A stretch of 64,000 nucleotides of DNA, taken from Chryseobacterium angstadtii (GTDB lineage: Bacteria; Bacteroidota; Bacteroidia; Flavobacteriales; Weeksellaceae). The stretch's first letter is position 1, and each line of letters starts with the position of its first letter. Below the pieces are notes generated by a model that did no database searches, was not told where the DNA came from, and was given only the letters and a program-made list of their open reading frames with translations. The DNA lies in NCBI RefSeq assembly GCF_001045465.1, contig NZ_LFND01000001.1, forward strand, positions 1,054,001 through 1,118,000, given 5' to 3'. Positions 55,364-64,000 of this stretch are shown piece by piece. Made by a program: the position numbers and the translations under genes.

Positions 55364-58144
55364 TTAATGCCCAACCTGAACTAACTCCTTGATAGGCGGA
55401 GCAAATTTAGTAAGGTCGATACCTTCTACAGCTGCTTTGTATTCGTCTATGTTAGGAATTCTTCCGATAATGGCAGATAAAACAACAACCGGAGTTGAAG
55501 CCAGTAAAGATTCTCCTTTTTTACGTTCGGAATCTTCAACTACTCTTCCCTGGAAAAGACGGGTAGAAGTAGCTAATACCGTATCACCTTTTGCTGCTTT
55601 TTCCTGGTTACCCATACAAAGGTTACAGCCGGGACGCTCTAGATACATCATGTTTTTGTATTCTACACGAGCCTCGCCTTTAGGAGCATTATCGTCAAAT
55701 TCAAAACCGGAATATTTCTCTAAAAATTCCCAGTCTCCTTCAGCTTTTAATTCATCAATGATATTATAAGTAGGAGCTGCTACTACAAGTGGTGCGTTGA
55801 ATTCTACTTTCCCTTGTTGCTTTTCGATATTTCTAAGCATTTGAGAGACAATTTTTAAATCTCCTTTGTGAACCATACAAGATCCTACGAAACCAAGGTC
55901 TACTTTTTTCTCACCTCCATAGTAAGAAAGAGCTCTGATGGTATCATGGGTATATCTCTTGGAAACATCATCATTATTTACATCCGGGTCTGCAATCATT
56001 GGTTCTACAATCACATCAAGATCTACAACCACTTCAGCATAATATTTTGCATTGGAATCCGGAGTTAAAGCAGGTTTCTCACCAGATCTGATTTCTGCAA
56101 TTCTCTTATTGGCTTTGTCAATCAGTCCCTGAAGAACCTGATTTTTATTGTCCATACCCTTTTCGATCATAATCTGGATTCTGCCTTTTGCAATTTCCAG
56201 TGATTCAATCAGCGTATTGTCTTCAGAAATATTGATAGACGCTTTTGCCTTCATTTCGGCTGTCCAGTCTGTAAATGTAAATGCCTGGTCAGCAGGAAGT
56301 GTTCCGATGTGAACCTCAATGATTCTTCCCTGGAATACGTTTTCTCCTCCGAACTGTTTAAGCATTTGAGCCTGGGTAGCATGAACCACATCACGGAAAT
56401 CCATGTGTTCTTTCATATCTCCTTTGAAGGTCACTTTTACAGATTCCGGAATTGGCATAGATGCTTCACCAGTTGCCAGTGCAAGAGCTACTGTTCCTGA
56501 GTCTGCTCCAAAAGCCACCCCTTTAGACATTCTTGTGTGAGAGTCACCACCAATGATGATAGCCCACTCGTCTATGGTAATATCGTTAAGAACTTTGTGA
56601 ATTACGTCTGTCATAGCGTGGTATTCACCTTTCGGGTCACGTGCTGTGATCAAACCGAAATCGTTCATGAACTTCATCAGTTTAGGAATATTCGCCTGAG
56701 CTTTTTTATCCCATACGGAAGCGGTGTGACATCCTGACTGGTATGCACCGTCTACAATTGGAGAAATGACAGTTGCCGCCATTGATTCAAGCTCCTGAGA
56801 AGTCATAAGACCTGTTGTGTCCTGAGAACCAACAATATTTACCTTCACACGAACGTCTGAACCTGCATGTAATACTTTCCCAGGTGTAGAACCTACCGCA
56901 TTTCTGTTGAAGATTTTTTCTACCGCCGTAAGACCCTGTCCTTCGTGAGAAATCTCTTTAGACGGAGCAAAAACAAGAGGCGTTTCTATTCCTAAAAGCT
57001 CAGCAGCAAATGTCTGCAGCTTTTTACCGAATACGATAGCGTAAGATCCTCCGGCTTTGATGAATTCCATCTTCTGCGGAGTGAAAGATTTGGTAAGGTC
57101 AATTAATTCCTGATCTCCGTTATATAATTTCTTTTCTTTTGTATTAATCGTTAAAACAGTTCCTGTAGCGACTGAATAAGCTTCTTCAAGAACTACGTCA
57201 CCGTTTTCGTTACGAACAGGATTTCCGTTTTCATCCAGTTTCTTTACCCAGTTTTTAAGGTCGATACCAATTCCTCCTGTAACGTCTACAGTCGTAAGGA
57301 AAATAGGAGAGATACCATTGGTTCCTCCCACAATCGGAGCGAAATTAACGAATGGTACATATGGGCTTGCCTGCTTACCTGTCCAAAGAGCCACATTGTT
57401 TACTCCTGACATTCTTGATGAACCAACCCCCATTGTTCCTTTTTCAGCAATAAGCATCACGCTTTTGTCAGGATGCTGTGCCTGAAGTGCTTTGATTTCT
57501 TCCTGTGCTTCAGGAGTAATCATACATTTTCCGTGAAGTTCACGGTCAGAACGGGAGTGAGCCTGGTTACCGGGAGAAAGTAAATCGGTGGAGATATCTC
57601 CTTCACCGGCAATAAAAGTAACTACTTTTATTTCTTCTGCAACTTCCGGTAGTTTTGTGAAAAACTCAGCCTGTGCATAGCTTTCAAGAATTTCTTTGGC
57701 AATTTCGTTACCGCTGTTGTAAGCCTCTTTCAGACGATTGGTATCAGCTTCGTAAAGGAAAACCTGTGTTTTAAGAACTTTTGCAGCTTCTTTAGCAACA
57801 GAAATATCATTACCTAAAGCAAGACCCAATAGTACCTCAATAGAAGGACCTCCTTTCATGTGAGATAATAATTCGAATGCATAAGCCTGTGATATTTCTT
57901 CTACTACGGATTCACCAAGGATGATCTCCTTTAAAAATTTAGCTTTTACACCTGCTGCACTTGTAGTTCCCGGCAATGTGTTGTAAATGAAAAATTGAAG
58001 AGAATCTGATCGGTCTGCATTACCTGAATCTTTAATTTGTGCGATGATTTCGCTTAGTAATTCAGCACCATCAATTGGCTTTGGATGAAGCCCCTGGGTT
58101 TTTCTTTCTTCAATCTCTTTGATGTAATCCTTATAAATGCTCAT
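55364..58144 (-). CDS. acnB: Bifunctional aconitate hydratase 2/2-methylisocitrate dehydratase, AcnB
   Basis: The 926 residues have the AcnB order: a HEAT-like N-terminal domain, the swivel domain, then the catalytic part with IIGGDSHTRMSKGVAFGAD and the Cys cluster RPGCNLCMGNQEKAAKGD. AcnB-type enzymes run the TCA cycle and some also the methylcitrate cycle. The enzyme is a second aconitase next to the AcnA-like gene. Confidence 0.97.
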   Translation of the reverse strand: MSIYKDYIKEIEERKTQGLHPKPIDGAELLSEIIAQIKDSGNADRSDSLQFFIYNTLPGTTSAAGVKAKFLKEIILGESVVEEISQAYAFELLSHMKGGPSIEVLLGLALGNDISVAKEAAKVLKTQVFLYEADTNRLKEAYNSGNEIAKEILESYAQAEFFTKLPEVAEEIKVVTFIAGEGDISTDLLSPGNQAHSRSDRELHGKCMITPEAQEEIKALQAQHPDKSVMLIAEKGTMGVGSSRMSGVNNVALWTGKQASPYVPFVNFAPIVGGTNGISPIFLTTVDVTGGIGIDLKNWVKKLDENGNPVRNENGDVVLEEAYSVATGTVLTINTKEKKLYNGDQELIDLTKSFTPQKMEFIKAGGSYAIVFGKKLQTFAAELLGIETPLVFAPSKEISHEGQGLTAVEKIFNRNAVGSTPGKVLHAGSDVRVKVNIVGSQDTTGLMTSQELESMAATVISPIVDGAYQSGCHTASVWDKKAQANIPKLMKFMNDFGLITARDPKGEYHAMTDVIHKVLNDITIDEWAIIIGGDSHTRMSKGVAFGADSGTVALALATGEASMPIPESVKVTFKGDMKEHMDFRDVVHATQAQMLKQFGGENVFQGRIIEVHIGTLPADQAFTFTDWTAEMKAKASINISEDNTLIESLEIAKGRIQIMIEKGMDNKNQVLQGLIDKANKRIAEIRSGEKPALTPDSNAKYYAEVVVDLDVIVEPMIADPDVNNDDVSKRYTHDTIRALSYYGGEKKVDLGFVGSCMVHKGDLKIVSQMLRNIEKQQGKVEFNAPLVVAAPTYNIIDELKAEGDWEFLEKYSGFEFDDNAPKGEARVEYKNMMYLERPGCNLCMGNQEKAAKGDTVLATSTRLFQGRVVEDSERKKGESLLASTPVVVLSAIIGRIPNIDEYKAAVEGIDLTKFAPPIKELVQVGH

Positions 58145-58610
58145 AATAATAGAAGTCTTTCAATTTTAAGGTAGATTAATAAATGTTTGTTTAGTACTGC
58201 AGCCTCCTTTTTCAGTCTGTATAAGTACAATAATGCCCATTTTGAGCTGTTGTATCCTGACACACAACACGGAATAAAGTAAAGCCAGCATAATCTACAC
58301 CTTTTTTAAAACGTAAGATGATATTTTATTCCAAAACAGTTTTAAAAGATTTTTCCGAAAGAATTGGTGAAGTGTTTATCTACCATCCGTCTTGTCTTAA
58401 AACCTTTTTTTGGATAACGTTCTCATGTTTTTTTGACCATCAATGTCAAAAATCACATCTCAGAACGTTTTAAAATGATCATACAGTTCAAAATGTTCCC
58501 AAAATTACGAAATTTTACTATTTTATCAGAATGAAATTATTTAGATTCTTTATAAATATGAATTTGATAATTTCTATTTTTGGTCGTAATTTTGCAGACA
58601 AATGGTGAAT
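58145..58610. other. Gap upstream of acnB and the WG-like gene
   Basis: No gene. AT-rich, with scattered AACGTTTT-like stretches. A strong promoter for the gene at 58611 lies at the right end. I did not find a clear acnB promoter. Confidence 0.6.
58563..58594 (+). promoter_or_regulatory. Promoter of the WG-repeat-like gene
   Basis: -33 TTTG (58563-58566) and -7 TAATTTTG (58587-58594) with a 20-bp spacer. It sets the transcript start near 58600 and favours the ATG at 58611. Confidence 0.65.
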
Positions 58611-59381
58611 ATGAAAAATATCCTGAATTTTTTGTGCGTATTTATTTCGATTTTCGTTTTTTCCCAAACGAAATCCGTGAAAAAACTTCCGGTAAAGAAG
58701 GGAAAGAAAACTGTGGTAAATAAGCCATCTGCGGGAATTAAGAAGAATCCGGATCTTGTGATTATTAATCCTGATCTTCCGGTTCTGATCCCGAAAAAGG
58801 AAAACGGAAACTTCGGATATGTTAATCAGAAAGGAAAATTTATTATTCAGCCTGAATATCATATTGCCGTCTTTTTTTATGAAGACTGTAACCTTTTGAA
58901 TTCACCCAACGAAAAAGCAAGAAAATTCGGATCAAAGGAATATGCTACCGTAGAAAAAGATATGATCTCTTACCGTGTTGATAAAACCGGAAAAAGAGTA
59001 TATCAGTTCAAAGAATCGGATCTTGGAAAATGTAAATTTGAAGAGTATAAACAACAGCTCTACCAGGCTTATGTACTGAACGGATTCTATGGAATTATTG
59101 AAAAAGCAAAATTTGTAAATGCAGCCGATTACAGGGATTATCAGATCTATCCGCAGTATCAGTATTTGTATATCATGGAAGGGGATGATGTTGCCCATCC
59201 TATGATTGTTGCTTCCCACAATGACAAATTCGGAGTAATTGATGTGAATAATAAAGTGATTGTTCCTTTTGAATATTCCAATATCAAAAGAAATTTCAGC
59301 TGGAAATTGGGGAAAATGTTTGAAGTAACGAAAGACGGAGCTAACTATTACTATATTGATGCTGGAAATAAGACGTATTGA
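58611..59381 (+). CDS. Secreted WG-repeat-like protein, function unknown
   Basis: The 256 residues have a signal peptide (NFLCVFISIFVFSQ), a Lys-rich basic stretch (KKLPVKKGKK), then WG-like repeats: ENGNFGYVNQKGKFIIQPEY near residues 65-84 and DKFGVIDVNNKVIVPFEYS near 205-224. Such repeats are often in secreted or surface proteins. An ATG at 58602 adds three residues and is nearly at the transcript start, so I prefer 58611. Function unknown. Confidence 0.75.
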   Translation: MKNILNFLCVFISIFVFSQTKSVKKLPVKKGKKTVVNKPSAGIKKNPDLVIINPDLPVLIPKKENGNFGYVNQKGKFIIQPEYHIAVFFYEDCNLLNSPNEKARKFGSKEYATVEKDMISYRVDKTGKRVYQFKESDLGKCKFEEYKQQLYQAYVLNGFYGIIEKAKFVNAADYRDYQIYPQYQYLYIMEGDDVAHPMIVASHNDKFGVIDVNNKVIVPFEYSNIKRNFSWKLGKMFEVTKDGANYYYIDAGNKTY

Positions 59382-59384
59382 TGC

Positions 59385-59437
59385 GATAGGCTATAAGCAG
59401 TAAGCTTCTGGCGGCTAGCTTTTGGCTTTTGGCTTTT
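59385..59437. repeat. Word-like intergenic repeat
   Basis: Copies of GGCTATAAGCAGTAAGC, GGCGGCTAGCTTTTGGC and TTTTGGCTTTTTG, based on GGC/AGC/TTTTGGC words. No coding frame. Confidence 0.6.
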
Positions 59438-59632
59438 TGAAATGGGGGATAAAATGAATTTTTTCATGTTTAAAGCCTCACTCCGATTTGGCTAATTACA
59501 CTATTTTTATCATCCAATGGAGCATTGTAACTCGAAATCCTTTATCTCGTATTTCAAAACCCCGCATCCCGAAACCGTTACCCCGAACCTGCATCAACAT
59601 CTCACATTTTTTTTGTAATTTCGCGGCTGAAA

Positions 59633-59703
59633 TAAAGGGGTGCTTTAACAGGCTGAGATTATACCCAATGAACCTGGAACGGATAATGCTGTTTAGGGAA
59701 ATT
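59633..59703 (+). promoter_or_regulatory. TPP riboswitch (THI element) of a TonB receptor
   Basis: THI-box order: GGGGTGC, GGCTGAGATTATACCC, AATGAACCTGGAACGGATAA and TTTAGGGAAA. It is the second TPP aptamer of the window. A downstream CCCCTTTTATT (59791-59801) could pair with the aptamer's AATAAAGGGG (59631-59640), a possible switch. Confidence 0.93.
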
Positions 59704-59825
59704 TGAAAATGTATCAATGGAATAGTATGATAATATACCAATCTCATTGCTAGACTGTTAAATTAGTAAATTGTTACATTATTTAATCCGCCCCTTTTAT
59801 TCATTAAATTTTAAAGATTTATAGA
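59704..59825. repeat. Spacer between TPP riboswitch and receptor with word-like repeats
   Basis: Holds GTATCAATGG, ATACCAATCTCATTG and GTTAAATTAGTAAATTGTTAC words, AT-rich, with the candidate anti-aptamer element at 59791-59801. The receptor start is 25 bp after that. Confidence 0.5.
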
Positions 59826-61964
59826 ATGAAAGGATTATTTTTTTTAGGCCTTACCGTAGGCGCTGCTGCCTTTGTCCAGGCGCAAAATAAAGATTCCCTG
59901 AAAACAAGGGAAATTGAGGCTGTCAGTTTTACAAAAAGACTTCCTGTTGCTAAGGAGATCATCAATGTACAGAAAGATTTAGACAGCAGAAATCTGGGTC
60001 AGGATCTTCCGATTCTCTTAAAAAATCAAACTTCTGTTATTTCTACTTCCGATGCTGGAAACGGAGTCGGGTATACCGGATTCAGAATTCGTGGGGTAGC
60101 TGGAAAAGGAATTAATGTGATGATGAACGGAGTTCCGTACAATGATTCTGAAAGTCAGGGGACATTTTTTGTTAATGTTCCGGATCTTACCAGCTCTGCG
60201 TCCCAGATTGTTATTCAAAGAGGAGTAGGGACTTCCAATAACGGAGTTTCTGCGTTTGGAGCAAGCATTAATGTGATTTCTAAAGAACCGGATGAGAAAA
60301 TGTATTTTAAAACCGATGATAGTTACGGTTCATTTAATACCTATAAATATTCAGCGGAAGTAGGATCAGGGAAATTCTGGAAAAACAGGCTTTCTGTGAT
60401 GGGAAGATATACGCGTATTCATTCCGATGGTTATATAGACAGGGCTTCATCTAATTTAGATTCCTATAATTTCACGGCATTGTTTGAGGAAGGTAAAACA
60501 AGGCTTCGTCTGATGGCTTTCGGAGGAAAAGAAAAAACCTACCAGGCGTGGAACGGGATAGACAGGGCAACCTGGGAAACCAATCCCAGATATAACTATG
60601 CAGGACAGTATACGGACCTTTTTACGGGAGAAGTAAAATTCTATGATAATGAAACGGATAATTACAGACAGAATCATTATCAGCTTTTATGGGAGCAGAA
60701 ATTCAGTGATAGCTGGAGTCTGGAAACAACACTGCATTATACCAAAGGAAGAGGATATTATGAAAACTACAGAAGAGTTGATGAAACGGATCCGGAAGCA
60801 GAACATTATTCCAATTATAATTTACCGGTACCTATTGTCAATGGATCTCCTGTGGAAATAACCGATTTTATCAGAAAAAAATGGCTGGATAATGATTTTT
60901 ACGGGGCTGTTTCCACTTTGTATGGAAAACTGGATAACGTAGATCTTAACTTTGGAGTGGTTGCCAACCAGTATTACGGAAGACATTTTGGAAATGTCAC
61001 CGGAGTCTATTTTCCACAGATCAATGAGTATGAATATTACAGAAACCGTTCGGTGAAAACTGAACTGGCAGGTTTTGCAAAAGCTTTATGGAGAGCCGGG
61101 GAGCATTTTGAATTTTTCGGAGATCTTCAGATCAGAAATATTGATTATGATACTAAAATCCTTACTGCCGGAGACGGTGAAGGCGGAAACCTCGATAAAA
61201 ACTGGCTGTTCTTCAATCCGAAAGCGGGAGTAAACTATAAAATCGGAAACGGAAAGGTTTTCCTTTCCTATGCACATGCCCATCGCGAGCCTAACAGAGA
61301 CGATCTGATGAGTGACAATGAAGTGAAAGCTGAAAAGCTTCATGATTTTGAAGCGGGAATTGAAAAGCAGTTTGGTCTTTTATCTGTAACTGCTAACCTT
61401 TACTATATGTATTATGTGAATCAGTTGGTGCTGAACGGGCAGCTGAACAATGTAGGTGCATTTATCAGAACCAACTCCGGAGAGAGCTACAGAAGAGGAG
61501 TGGAAATCGGATTATTGGCAAAACTGTCCAAACAATGGGAAGTGAACGGGAATCTTAGTTTGAGCCAGAACAAGAATATTGATTTTCATATTAAAAACAA
61601 TGGAAATCTTCAAAATCTTGGCGATACGGAGATCTCATTCTCGCCGAACATTATTGCCAATATCGGCCTGCAATTTAATCCAGTTAAGAGTTTCCAGTTT
61701 GCATTAACGAATCAGTATGTCGGTAAACAGTATCTGGATAATACGGACAATAAAAACCTGCAGCTTAAAGACTATTTCCTGACAGATTTTAATGCTCAGT
61801 ATCAGTTTACGATAGCTAATAATGATATTGCTCTGAAACTGCTGGTGAATAATCTTTTTAACAAAAAATATGTGAATAATGGTGCCGTTTACAGTGGTGA
61901 TCCTTATTATTTTGCCCAGGCAGGCACTAATTTTATGTTTGGGATTAGCTGGAAGATTCAATAG
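59826..61964 (+). CDS. TonB-dependent receptor under TPP riboswitch, probable thiamin uptake
   Basis: Outer-membrane receptor. The 712 residues have a signal peptide (LGLTVGAAAFVQAQ), a plug (about 30-155, with GYTGFRIRGVAGKGINVMMN and ASQIVIQRGVGTSNNG) and a barrel ending with MFGISWKIQ. The TPP riboswitch 123 bp upstream makes thiamin or a phosphate ester the likely ligand, as in OMP-thi of Bacteroides. No PnuT-type inner-membrane partner is adjacent. Confidence 0.9.
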   Translation: MKGLFFLGLTVGAAAFVQAQNKDSLKTREIEAVSFTKRLPVAKEIINVQKDLDSRNLGQDLPILLKNQTSVISTSDAGNGVGYTGFRIRGVAGKGINVMMNGVPYNDSESQGTFFVNVPDLTSSASQIVIQRGVGTSNNGVSAFGASINVISKEPDEKMYFKTDDSYGSFNTYKYSAEVGSGKFWKNRLSVMGRYTRIHSDGYIDRASSNLDSYNFTALFEEGKTRLRLMAFGGKEKTYQAWNGIDRATWETNPRYNYAGQYTDLFTGEVKFYDNETDNYRQNHYQLLWEQKFSDSWSLETTLHYTKGRGYYENYRRVDETDPEAEHYSNYNLPVPIVNGSPVEITDFIRKKWLDNDFYGAVSTLYGKLDNVDLNFGVVANQYYGRHFGNVTGVYFPQINEYEYYRNRSVKTELAGFAKALWRAGEHFEFFGDLQIRNIDYDTKILTAGDGEGGNLDKNWLFFNPKAGVNYKIGNGKVFLSYAHAHREPNRDDLMSDNEVKAEKLHDFEAGIEKQFGLLSVTANLYYMYYVNQLVLNGQLNNVGAFIRTNSGESYRRGVEIGLLAKLSKQWEVNGNLSLSQNKNIDFHIKNNGNLQNLGDTEISFSPNIIANIGLQFNPVKSFQFALTNQYVGKQYLDNTDNKNLQLKDYFLTDFNAQYQFTIANNDIALKLLVNNLFNKKYVNNGAVYSGDPYYFAQAGTNFMFGISWKIQ

Positions 61965-61976
61965 GATTTTGAGAAG

Positions 61977-62035
61977 AGGAGAAAGCTAAGATGGCAAAGA
62001 AAGCTGAGAAGGCTGAAGAGGCTGAGAAGTGAAAG
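61977..62035. repeat. Word-like intergenic repeat
   Basis: AGAAAGCTAAGATGGCAAAG, AAAGCTGAGAAGGCTGAAG and AGGCTGAGAAG are variants of one AAGGCTGAG word. No start codon or coding frame. Confidence 0.6.
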
Positions 62036-62146
62036 GGTAAAAATGCAAAATAGCGGATTTTTAATTTTGTCTTTCAGTATTTTAACCTTTTTGTGTCTGT
62101 TTTAAATACTTAAATAATAGTATTCCTGTTTTATTGCAGAATATTC

Positions 62147-62173
62147 AAAAGACTGTTTCGGCAGTCTTTTTTT
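62147..62173 (+). terminator. Rho-independent terminator before the HU-domain gene
   Basis: AAAAGACTG and CAGTCTTTT form a 9-bp stem with a TTTCGG loop, followed by TTT. Confidence 0.85.
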
Positions 62174-62212
62174 ATATCCTACAAATCTCTTCAAAAAGTC
62201 ATGAAAAAATTA

Positions 62213-62220
62213 TAAATTTG
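62213..62220 (+). promoter_or_regulatory. Putative -7 promoter element of the HU-domain gene
   Basis: TAAATTTG lies only 8 bp before the ATG at 62228, so the transcript may be leaderless or nearly so. Confidence 0.45.
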
Positions 62221-62227
62221 CTGCTAA

Positions 62228-62980
62228 ATGAATATTTCAGCTTACATTTTAGAATATCTGAAACAATTTGGAACTGTGACGGTTCCGGGTTTTGGCGTGT
62301 TTTCGCTTAAAAATTCCAAAGCAATTATTAATTCGGAGAACGGAAGTATCCTTCCCCCTGCAAGCGAAATCGTTTTTGCTGCGGATTATGAAATGCAGTC
62401 CGATGAACTGGCCGCCTTTATTGCGGAACAGAAGCAGATGTCTCTGGAAGCTTCCAAAAGTGACCTGAAAATTCAGACTGATTTTTGGAAGAAAAAACTT
62501 CAGGCAGATCAGGTTCTGGACATTCAAAATCTTGGAACCATCAATATTGAAGAAGATAAAACCTATTTCAAAGGGAAAAGAATAGAATCCGGGCACCCTG
62601 ATTTTTATGGATTGGAAGAGATCAGAATCTCAGATATCAATAACGGAGAGAAAATCATCAGTACAGAGAACAGGGAAAAAGATTATCAATTTAAAAAAAC
62701 GATCCTCTGGACTTTCCTGATTGCTGTTCCTGTAGCGGGAATTGCTTATCTGGCGTTTACCCAGCAAGAGCTTCTTTTCGGGAAAAAATCTTTCGAAAAA
62801 GTTTCCGTACAGACTTCTACCCACAGAATTGTGAAAGATACCATAAAAGTAATGGTTCATACTCCGGAAGCAGCAGTTTCAGATTCCCTGAAAAAAGATT
62901 CATTATCAAAACCGGCCGGAAAAAACATTCAACCGGCTCCGGCAGCTCAAAACAACACTAAGACTCAATGGCAAAAATAA
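62228..62980 (+). CDS. HU-like (CCDC81-type) domain membrane protein
   Basis: The 250 residues have an N-terminal HU-CCDC81-like domain (about 1-75, with EYLKQFGTVTVPGFGVFSL), a second alpha/beta region to about 150, one membrane helix (about 157-178, TILWTFLIAVPVAGIAYLAF) and a disordered Ser/Thr/Ala/Lys-rich tail. Many Bacteroidetes proteins have this HU-TM arrangement; their role may be cell envelope related rather than DNA packing. It overlaps the thioesterase gene by 13 bp. Confidence 0.72.
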   Translation: MNISAYILEYLKQFGTVTVPGFGVFSLKNSKAIINSENGSILPPASEIVFAADYEMQSDELAAFIAEQKQMSLEASKSDLKIQTDFWKKKLQADQVLDIQNLGTINIEEDKTYFKGKRIESGHPDFYGLEEIRISDINNGEKIISTENREKDYQFKKTILWTFLIAVPVAGIAYLAFTQQELLFGKKSFEKVSVQTSTHRIVKDTIKVMVHTPEAAVSDSLKKDSLSKPAGKNIQPAPAAQNNTKTQWQK

Positions 62981-63519
62981 AAAAAGCGTCAGAATCCCTG
63001 ACCATTATGACCAATATTGTTCTTCCGAACGAAACCAATTCTTTAAGAAACCTTTTCGGAGGTGAACTTCTTGCAAAAATGGATCGTTGTGCTTCTATTT
63101 CCGCGGCAAGACATTGCGAAAGAAGAGTAGTAACAGCATCGGTAAACCACGTTTCTTTCAATCACCCGATTCCCGAAGGAGGAGTAGTGGTATTGGAATC
63201 TAAGGTTTCAAGAGCGTTTTCTACTTCTATGGAAATATATGTTGATGTTTGGTTGGATGATCCAATCAATCAGAAAAAAATCCATACGAATGCAGGGATT
63301 TATACTTTCGTGGCAGTTGATGAATTTAACCGTCCGATTCCTATCCCGGAAATGATCCCGGAAACAGATGAAGAAAAAGAAAGATTTGCAGCGGCATTCC
63401 GTAGAAAAGAACTTTCACTAATCCTTTCCGGAAGAATGAAGCCTCTGGAGTCTGTAGAGCTTAAAAAGCTTTTCCAGGAACCGGAAGAAACAAAGGAAGG
63501 TAAAAAAGAGAAGAAATAA
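62968..63519 (+). CDS. Acyl-CoA thioesterase, hotdog fold (YciA-like)
   Basis: The 183 residues hold one hotdog domain: NETNSLRNLFGGELLAKMDR (conserved Asn, Gly and Asp), ASVNHVSFNHPIPEGG and RAFSTSMEIYVDVW. This matches acyl-CoA hydrolases of the YciA/BACH family. A Lys/Glu tail follows. It is probably translated in coupling with the HU-domain gene because of the overlap. Confidence 0.9.
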   Translation: MAKIKKASESLTIMTNIVLPNETNSLRNLFGGELLAKMDRCASISAARHCERRVVTASVNHVSFNHPIPEGGVVVLESKVSRAFSTSMEIYVDVWLDDPINQKKIHTNAGIYTFVAVDEFNRPIPIPEMIPETDEEKERFAAAFRRKELSLILSGRMKPLESVELKKLFQEPEETKEGKKEKK

Positions 63520-63611
63520 CCCGAACTTTTTTAACTCAAAATTTACTATACCTCATTTTAAATGCGGAGTAAAAAGAGTAATCAATGGTACACTATAAAA
63601 CAAAATTCACA

Positions 63612-63665
63612 TTAGTGTCATTTGTGAAATAATTAGTGTCATTAGTGTTTAAATTATTCGTGTTT
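63612..63665. repeat. Word-like intergenic repeat
   Basis: Tandem variants of ATTAGTGTCATTTGTG and ATTAGTGTCATTAGTG, then TTATTCGTG, in the gap between the thioesterase and the dehydrogenase. Confidence 0.65.
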
Positions 63666-63670
63666 AAAAA

Positions 63671-64000
63671 ATGAAAATTCTCCTTTTAGATAAAAATCAT
63701 CCCCTCATCACAGAACAGCTTTTAGCTAAAAATTTTGTGCTGGAAGAGGATTTTACGTCCTCTTATGATGAGGTTTGTAGTAAGATTTCAAATTACGACG
63801 GTATTATTATCAGAAGCCGTATTCCTTTGGATAAAAACTTCCTGGAAAATGGGAAAAATCTGAAATTTATTGCCAGAGTTGGTGCCGGAATGGAAAATAT
63901 TGATATTCCGGTTGCTGAAAAGCTGGGTATTCAACTGATTAATTCTCCGGAAGGCAACAGAGATTCTGTAGCAGAACATGTTGTGGGAATGCTGTTGATC
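63671..64000 (+). CDS. D-2-hydroxyacid dehydrogenase, SerA-like (partial, C-terminus outside window)
   Basis: About 110 residues are visible. They contain the N-terminal half of the catalytic domain, with IIIRSRIPLDKNFLENG, FIARVGAGMENIDI, LINSPEGNRDSVAEHVVGML, typical of D-3-phosphoglycerate dehydrogenases and relatives. The NAD-binding domain lies beyond the right edge, so the substrate cannot be fixed. Confidence 0.85.
   Translation, partial: MKILLLDKNHPLITEQLLAKNFVLEEDFTSSYDEVCSKISNYDGIIIRSRIPLDKNFLENGKNLKFIARVGAGMENIDIPVAEKLGIQLINSPEGNRDSVAEHVVGMLLI

Noticed and set aside
58602..58610. ATG at 58602 as start of the WG-like gene
   Set aside because: It is at the predicted transcript start; the next ATG begins directly with a signal peptide.

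Overview
The window looks like a chromosomal segment of a Flavobacteriia bacterium, most likely Chryseobacterium or a close Weeksellaceae relative. The signs are AT-rich DNA, almost no Shine-Dalgarno sequences, many promoters with the Bacteroidetes -7 element TAnnTTTG, a fused CcoN-CcoO cbb3 oxidase, several SusC-free TonB-type outer-membrane receptors, and an orphan double-glycine peptide of the type seen in Chryseobacterium. The genus call is recognition, not a computed classification. No tRNA, rRNA, CRISPR array, insertion sequence or prophage was seen.

Layout. 1-3.9 kb: minus-strand operon pgi, methyltransferase, folD, queE (cut by the window edge). 3.9-7.0 kb: TraB-like protein, ECF sigma factor and a membrane protein (possible anti-sigma), then a DUF4349 lipoprotein. 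7.2-13.7 kb: acyl-CoA dehydrogenase, DoxX, Cys-rich double-glycine peptide, AI-2E-type transporter, lon. 13.9-19.9 kb: periplasmic PPIase, MlaD-like protein, two iron-sulfur proteins, one unknown. 20-23.7 kb: acyltransferase plus flippase, a lipoprotein, serS. 23.8-33.5 kb: a complete cbb3 oxidase locus on the minus strand (ccoI, ccoS, ccoNO, ccoQ, ccoP, ccoG, ccoH, a SafE-like copper protein, a lipoprotein), divergent from a CRP/FNR-family regulator. 34.3-36.2 kb: panB, a small membrane protein, an RluA-type pseudouridine synthase. 36.3-42.5 kb: thiamin operon thiS-thiC-thiE-like-thiE-thiG-thiH-thiF behind a TPP riboswitch. 42.6-50.9 kb: three outer-membrane receptor genes, one behind a SAM-type riboswitch and a Cys-codon leader peptide. 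51-52.7 kb: LytS/LytTR two-component pair. 52.8-58.1 kb: two aconitases of different class. 58.6-64 kb: WG-repeat-like protein, a second TPP riboswitch in front of a TonB receptor, an HU-domain membrane protein, a thioesterase and a 2-hydroxyacid dehydrogenase cut by the window edge.

How it fits together. Microaerobic respiration (cbb3), the TCA cycle (two aconitases), thiamin synthesis and probable thiamin salvage, and envelope uptake dominate. The most interesting signals are regulatory: a shared CRP-like site in front of the CRP/FNR gene and of ccoS-NO; a SAM aptamer followed by a uORF ending in three consecutive Cys codons before a TonB receptor; a perfect hairpin that buries the thiS start codon; two near-identical 12-mers 21 bp apart before the LytS/LytTR genes; and many unrelated word-like repeats confined to intergenic gaps.
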